The notes beneath the pieces were generated by a model. It was not told where the DNA came from. It did no database searches and worked only from the letters and a program-made list of their open reading frames with translations. Positions 60,600 to 64,000 of a DNA stretch of 64,000 nt are shown here, one piece after another; within the stretch, counting starts at the first letter, position 1, and the number at the start of each line of letters is the position of its first letter. The DNA is taken from assembly GCA_001429255.1 (NCBI GenBank), contig LMJI01000001.1, positions 3,380,266 through 3,444,265 of the forward strand, given 5' to 3'. The stretch is from Cellulomonas sp. Root930 (lineage in GTDB: Bacteria; Actinomycetota; Actinomycetes; Actinomycetales; Cellulomonadaceae). The translations under genes and the position numbers were made by a program.

Positions 60600-60629
60600 G
60601 ATATTGGCAACATCCTTGTTGCCAATATC
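60600..60629. promoter_or_regulatory. SufR operator in front of sufR
   Basis: GATATTGGCAAC (60600-60611) and GTTGCCAATATC (60618-60629) form a perfect 12-bp inverted repeat with a 6-base spacer. The core is CAAC-N6-GTTG, the SufR motif known from cyanobacteria. It overlaps a minus-strand TTGGCA/TATCGC promoter candidate and lies 67 bases before the sufR start. Confidence 0.92.
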
Positions 60630-60700
60630 CATCCCCGCAAGCAAGGTGAGCCTTCACTCAGGGTCGCGTCCCTCACACCGGGCGACGTCCGCGTGCGCCC

Positions 60701-60706
60701 TAGACT
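60701..60706 (+). promoter_or_regulatory. -10 hexamer for the ABC exporter pair (near-leaderless)
   Basis: TAGACT, eight bases, then GTG 60715. It is 72 bases from the SufR operator, so SufR control of this divergent gene is possible but not shown. Confidence 0.45.
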
Positions 60707-60714
60707 TCCCTCTC

Positions 60715-61629
60715 GTGCCCGACTCCCCCGCGCTCGAGATCTCCGGGCTCGTCAAGCGCTACGGCGGCCGTGCCGTCGTCGACGGGCTGGACCTCGTCGC
60801 CCACCACGGCCAGGTGACCGCGGTCCTCGGGCCCAACGGCGCGGGCAAGACCACGACGATCGAGTGCTGCGAGGGCCTGCGGGAACCTGACGGCGGCTCG
60901 GTGCGCGTGCTGGGGCAGGACCCGCTCACCCACGCTCGCGACCTGCGTCCCCGGGTGGGCGTCATGCTCCAGGACGGCGGCCTGCCGACGGGCGTCAAGG
61001 CGCACGAGATGCTCGAGCACGTCGCGCGGATGTACGCCGACCCCCGGGACCTGGGCGAGCTGACCGAGCGCCTCGGGCTGGCCTCCTTCGCCCGCACCAC
61101 GGTTCGGCGACTCTCCGGGGGCCAGCGCCAGCGCCTCGCGCTCGCCGCCGCGATCGTCGGCCGGCCCGACGTCGTGTTCCTCGACGAGCCCAGCGCCGGC
61201 ATGGACCCGCAGACCCGGCACGCCGTCTGGGACCTCGTGCGCGAGCTGCGCGACGAGGGCGTCGCCGTGGTCCTCACCACGCACCTCATGGACGAGGCGG
61301 AGGACCTCGCCGACCACGTCGTCGTGGTCGACCACGGACGCGTGATCGCCGAGGGCTCGGTGCCGTCGCTCGTCTCGTCGGCCGACGACCGCACCCTGCG
61401 GCTCGAGACCACGCCCGGCCTCGCCCTGCACGACGCGCTGGGCACCGGCTTCGACGTCACCGAGCCGCGCGACGGCTCGTACACGGTCACCGGTGCCGTC
61501 GACCCCGACGCGGTCGCGGCCGTGACGGCCTGGCTCGCCGCGCAGGGGGCGCTGGCCACCCGGTTGACCGTCGGGCGACGCACCCTCGAGGACGTGTTCC
61601 TCGATCTGACCGGACGGAACCTGCGATGA
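60715..61629 (+). CDS. ABC transporter ATP-binding protein (drug/antibiotic exporter type)
   Basis: 304 residues. Walker A is GPNGAGKTTTIECCEGLREPDGG near residue 40, signature RLSGGQRQRLALAAAIV near 138, Walker B VVFLDEPSAGMDPQTRHAVWDL, and the H-loop lies in LTTHLMDEAEDL. The C-terminal 90 residues carry the extra domain of NatA/DrrA-like subunits. GTG 60715 is used; the partner permease starts four bases before its stop. The pair matches Rv1458c-Rv1457c in the mycobacterial neighbourhood of sufR. Substrate unknown. Confidence 0.9.
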   Translation: MPDSPALEISGLVKRYGGRAVVDGLDLVAHHGQVTAVLGPNGAGKTTTIECCEGLREPDGGSVRVLGQDPLTHARDLRPRVGVMLQDGGLPTGVKAHEMLEHVARMYADPRDLGELTERLGLASFARTTVRRLSGGQRQRLALAAAIVGRPDVVFLDEPSAGMDPQTRHAVWDLVRELRDEGVAVVLTTHLMDEAEDLADHVVVVDHGRVIAEGSVPSLVSSADDRTLRLETTPGLALHDALGTGFDVTEPRDGSYTVTGAVDPDAVAAVTAWLAAQGALATRLTVGRRTLEDVFLDLTGRNLR

Positions 61630-62375
61630 GCACCGCGGCACCCGCGTCCCAGCGCGTCCTCGCGCAGACCGCGTTCGAGGCGCGCGCCATCCTGCGCAAC
61701 GGCGAGCAGCTGCTCGTCACGATCATCGTGCCCGTGCTGGTGCTCGTGGGTCTGTCGAGGGTGACCGCGATCGACCTGGACACCGGCGGCGCCAGCCGGA
61801 TCGACTTCCTCACGCCCGGCATCCTGGCGCTCGCGGTGATGACCTCGTCGTTCACCTCGCAGGCCATCGCGTCCTCGTTCGACCGCCGCAACGGGGTGCT
61901 CCGTCTCCTGTCCACCACCCCCCTCGGGCGCGGCGGGCTGCTCGCGGGCAAGGTGCTGGGTGTCCTCGTGGTCGAGCTCGTGCAGGTCCTCGTGATCGGC
62001 GCGGTCGCCCTCGTGCTCGGCTGGAGCCCCGACCCCGCGGGCATCGCCCTGGCCGTGGTGGCGATCGTCCTGGGCACCGCCGCCTTCACCGCGCTCGCGC
62101 TGCTCGTCGCCGGGACGCTGCGCGCGGAGGCGGTGCTCGCGCTCGCCAACCTCCTGCTGCTCGTCCTCGCGGTCGCCGGTGGGGTGGTCATCCCTGCCGA
62201 GCAGCTGCCCGGCCCGATGGCTCACATCGCCCTGCTGCTCCCCTCGGGCGCCCTCGGCGAGGCCATGCGCGAGACCCTGATGCACGGCGTCCTGCCCGCC
62301 TGGTCGGTCGTGGTCCTCGTCGGCTGGACGGCCGCGCTGGGCTGGGGTGCGAGCCGGCTGTTCCGCTGGCACTGA
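61626..62375 (+). CDS. ABC-2 type permease
   Basis: 249 residues, six membrane segments. ABC-2 fold: the conserved FDRRNGVLRLLSTTPLGRGGLLAGKVLGVLVVELVQVL segment (residues 80-120) is the cytoplasmic coupling region, and PAEQLPGPMAHIALLLPSGALGEAMRETLM near 185-215 the last periplasmic loop. It starts at an ATGA overlap with the ATPase. Works with it as an exporter of unknown substrate. Confidence 0.9.
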   Translation: MSTAAPASQRVLAQTAFEARAILRNGEQLLVTIIVPVLVLVGLSRVTAIDLDTGGASRIDFLTPGILALAVMTSSFTSQAIASSFDRRNGVLRLLSTTPLGRGGLLAGKVLGVLVVELVQVLVIGAVALVLGWSPDPAGIALAVVAIVLGTAAFTALALLVAGTLRAEAVLALANLLLLVLAVAGGVVIPAEQLPGPMAHIALLLPSGALGEAMRETLMHGVLPAWSVVVLVGWTAALGWGASRLFRWH

Positions 62376-62413
62376 GCGCTGCTCCGCCGGCACGGAGCGC
62401 TGTGACGAGCCTC

Positions 62414-62454
62414 GCCTACGGTCCGGTCCGGCGCGCGGTGACCGGACCGTAGGC
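62414..62454. promoter_or_regulatory. Perfect 14-bp inverted repeat in front of ctaA
   Basis: GCCTACGGTCCGGT (62414-62427) and ACCGGACCGTAGGC (62441-62454) with a 13-base spacer. The right arm contains the TAGGCT -10 used by ctaA. It could be the terminator of the ABC pair, a regulator's operator, or both. A second small hairpin (GCTCCG/CGGAGC) precedes it at 62383-62400. Confidence 0.6.
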
Positions 62455-62455
62455 T
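62450..62455 (+). promoter_or_regulatory. -10 hexamer of a leaderless promoter for ctaA
   Basis: TAGGCT, seven bases, then GTG 62463. Five of its six bases are in the palindrome's right arm. Confidence 0.5.
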
Positions 62456-62462
62456 GGTCGTC

Positions 62463-63389
62463 GTGAGCTCGTCCCCCGCCCTCGACACCCGCCAGTCGAC
62501 CCTGGACAGGTTCCGCGACCGGTGGACCTGGACCGCCGTCGTCGCCAACCTCGTCGGGCAGATCGTCATCATCGTCACCGGCGGCGCGGTGCGGCTCACG
62601 GCCTCCGGCCTCGGGTGCTCGACGTGGCCCCAGTGCGAGCCCGGCCAGTTCACCCCCCAGCTCCACAGCGCGACGTCGTTCCACCCGTACGTCGAGTTCG
62701 GCAACCGGACCGTCAGCGTGCTGCTCGTGGCCGTCGCCGCCGTCGTGGCCGTGCTCGTGGTGCTCGACCGGCGCCGTCCGTGGTCCTACCGGCGCCTGGG
62801 CCTGGTCCCCGTGGTCGGCGTGCTGATCCAGGCGGTCATCGGCGGGATCACCGTGCTGGTGGACCTGCACCCCGCGATCGTCGGTGGCCACCTGCTCATC
62901 TCGATGGCGCTCGTCGCGTTCTCGGCGTGGCTGGTCGTGCGCACCCGCGAGGGTGACGGCCCGGCCGTCCCGCTCGTCGACCGCACGACGACGCTCGTCG
63001 TCCGCGTGCTCGTCGCGCTCACCGCCGTGGTCCTCGTCCTGGGCGTCGTCGTCACCGGTGCCGGGCCGCACTCGGGCGACGACGAGGTCGGCTACCGGTT
63101 CGACGTCGACCCGTGGACCATGTCGAAGCTGCATGCCGCGTCGGTCTGGGCGTTCGTCGCCGTGCTCGTGGTGGTGCTCGTGCTCCTGCGCCGCCGCGGA
63201 GTCACCGGGCGGCCCTGGAGCACCGGTCTGGTGCTCCTCGGCGTGACGCTCGCGCAGGGCGCCATCGGCTACGTCCAGCTGTTCACCGGCCTGCCGATCG
63301 CGCTGGTCAACCTGCACATGCTCGGCGCGGCACTGCTCGCGGCCGCGGTGACGTTCTTCGTCGGGAGCCTGCGCTCGCGCGACGCCTGA
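62463..63389 (+). CDS. ctaA: Heme A synthase (COX15/CtaA)
   Basis: 308 residues, eight membrane segments in two four-helix halves. It oxidises heme O to heme A for cytochrome aa3 oxidase. Family markers are GGAVRLTASGLGCSTWPQCEPGQFTPQ near residue 40 (GxxVRxTxSGxxCPxWPxC with two Cys), FHPYVEFGNRTVS near 77, VDLHPAIVGGHLLISMALVAF near 135 and the second-half HAASVWAFVAVLVVVL and LVNLHMLGAALLAAA with heme-binding His. Leaderless GTG start. It is Rv1456c in the mycobacterial counterpart region. Confidence 0.94.
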   Translation: MSSSPALDTRQSTLDRFRDRWTWTAVVANLVGQIVIIVTGGAVRLTASGLGCSTWPQCEPGQFTPQLHSATSFHPYVEFGNRTVSVLLVAVAAVVAVLVVLDRRRPWSYRRLGLVPVVGVLIQAVIGGITVLVDLHPAIVGGHLLISMALVAFSAWLVVRTREGDGPAVPLVDRTTTLVVRVLVALTAVVLVLGVVVTGAGPHSGDDEVGYRFDVDPWTMSKLHAASVWAFVAVLVVVLVLLRRRGVTGRPWSTGLVLLGVTLAQGAIGYVQLFTGLPIALVNLHMLGAALLAAAVTFFVGSLRSRDA

Positions 63390-63435
63390 CCAGGTTCCTC
63401 CCGGTATCCGCTGTTCCGGTGTCGGTGGTCTCTCC

Positions 63436-63441
63436 TAGCCT
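63436..63441 (+). promoter_or_regulatory. -10 hexamer of a leaderless promoter for the last ABC ATPase
   Basis: TAGCCT, six bases, then ATG 63448. Confidence 0.5.
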
Positions 63442-63447
63442 CGAACC

Positions 63448-64000
63448 ATGGCAGACGCGATCACCGCTCAGGGACTCGTCAAGCGCTACAAGACCGTCAC
63501 GGCCCTCGACGGGGTCGATCTGGCCGTGCCCACGGGCTCGGTCCTGGGCCTGCTCGGCCCCAACGGGGCGGGCAAGACCACCATCGTCCGCATCCTCACC
63601 ACGCTGCTGCAGCCCGACGCCGGGTCCGCGACGGTGGCCGGGGTGGACGTCCTGACCAGGCCGCGGGACGTCCGACGCCGCATCGGCCTGTCCGGCCAGT
63701 ACGCGGCCGTCGACGAGTACCTCACCGGCTTCGAGAACCTCGACATGATCGGCCGGCTGTACCACCTGGGCGCCAAGCGCTCCCGGGCGCGGGCGCGGGA
63801 GCTGCTCGCGTCGTTCCGGCTCGAGGACGCCGCGGACCGACCGTCCAAGACCTACTCGGGCGGCATGCGCCGCCGGCTCGACCTCGCCGGCGCGCTGGTC
63901 GCGGACCCGCCGATCATCTTCCTCGACGAGCCGACCACCGGCCTGGACCCGCGCGGCCGCACCGAGATGTGGGAGGTGATCCAGAACCTCGTCGCCGGCG
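63448..64000 (+). CDS. ABC transporter ATP-binding protein, DrrA-like (5' part; runs off the window)
   Basis: The first 184 residues are present. Walker A GPNGAGKTTIVRILTTLLQPDAG (residues 34-56), Q-loop GLSGQYAAVDEYLTGFENL, signature YSGGMRRRLDLAGALV near 135 and Walker B IIFLDEPTTGLDPRGRTEMWEVI near 155. This is the daunorubicin-resistance ATPase (DrrA) type with the QYAAVDE segment. A permease is expected just beyond 64000. Leaderless ATG start. Confidence 0.92.
   Translation, partial: MADAITAQGLVKRYKTVTALDGVDLAVPTGSVLGLLGPNGAGKTTIVRILTTLLQPDAGSATVAGVDVLTRPRDVRRRIGLSGQYAAVDEYLTGFENLDMIGRLYHLGAKRSRARARELLASFRLEDAADRPSKTYSGGMRRRLDLAGALVADPPIIFLDEPTTGLDPRGRTEMWEVIQNLVAG

Noticed and set aside
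60759..63317. Minus-strand open frame of about 850 codons across the ABC pair and ctaA
   Set aside because: Low-complexity Asp/Arg/His-rich translation, antisense to three recognised genes with promoters in the plus direction.

Overview
The window is a 64 kb, very GC-rich, gene-dense stretch of an actinobacterial chromosome. Third codon positions are almost all G or C, GTG starts are common, and the content (actinobacterial ald/Lrp pair, ImuA'-ImuB-DnaE2 mutasome with a TCGAAC-N4-GTTCGA SOS box, SufR-led SUF operon, DUF3099, glgC/glgM pair, GH10 xylanase without a signal peptide) points to Actinomycetota, most likely Micrococcales and near Cellulomonadaceae. The genus is inference. I see no phage, insertion sequence, plasmid functions or CRISPR. 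No stretch longer than 300 bases lacks a gene or RNA.

Layout. 0-6 kb: two peptidases (M20, M3), an NAD(P)-binding sugar-epimerase-like protein, alanine dehydrogenase and its divergent Lrp-type regulator. 6-18 kb: a mixed set with a streptomycin-kinase-like protein, a membrane-anchored matrixin-like protease, an alpha/beta hydrolase, DinB, a hexapeptide-repeat protein, an AraC regulator beside an epoxide hydrolase, a RibD/DHFR-like reductase overlapping an AlkZ-like DNA glycosylase, an NCS2 permease, tRNA-Leu(GAG) with its terminator, and an AI-2E-family permease. 18-24 kb: the translesion cassette imuA'-imuB-dnaE2 under a LexA box. 24-32 kb: Pr6Pr protein, YbhB and YbaK proteins, a Fic enzyme with a winged-helix-like tail, a hydrolase, a SpoU methyltransferase, a GH10 xylanase and an MFS permease. 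32-38 kb: an autoregulated tetR plus heterodimeric ABC exporter operon, then an NfeD/SPFH membrane pair. 38-45 kb: an ABC ATPase divergent from an unknown gene, the divergent glgM/glgC pair, serB, two uncharacterised genes and a SixA-type phosphatase. 45-50 kb: fabG-fabI, a DUF3099/zinc-knuckle/SURF1 string and an ABC-F protein. 50-53 kb: the biotin ECF transporter (bioY-bioM-bioN) and a neutral zinc metallopeptidase. 53-60.5 kb: sufR-B-D-Rieske-C-S-U-T with a perfect SufR operator. 60.7-64 kb: an ABC-2 exporter pair, heme A synthase CtaA, and the start of a DrrA-like ATPase that runs off the window.

How they work together. SURF1 and CtaA both serve cytochrome aa3 oxidase. FabG and FabI are two steps of FAS-II. 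GlgC supplies ADP-glucose to GlgM. DinB, ImuA', ImuB and DnaE2 together make a full translesion set. The order fabG/fabI, ABC-F, SUF, ABC pair, ctaA recalls the Rv1456c-Rv1484 neighbourhood of Mycobacterium tuberculosis as I remember it.

The most consistent regulatory signal is a TANNNT -10 hexamer ending six to eight bases before an ATG or GTG, seen at sixteen genes and indicating leaderless mRNAs. Clear operators are a LexA box (24283-24298), a SufR-type palindrome (60600-60629), a TetR palindrome (36242-36259), and unexplained palindromes at 26195-26229 (fic) and 62414-62454 (ctaA).
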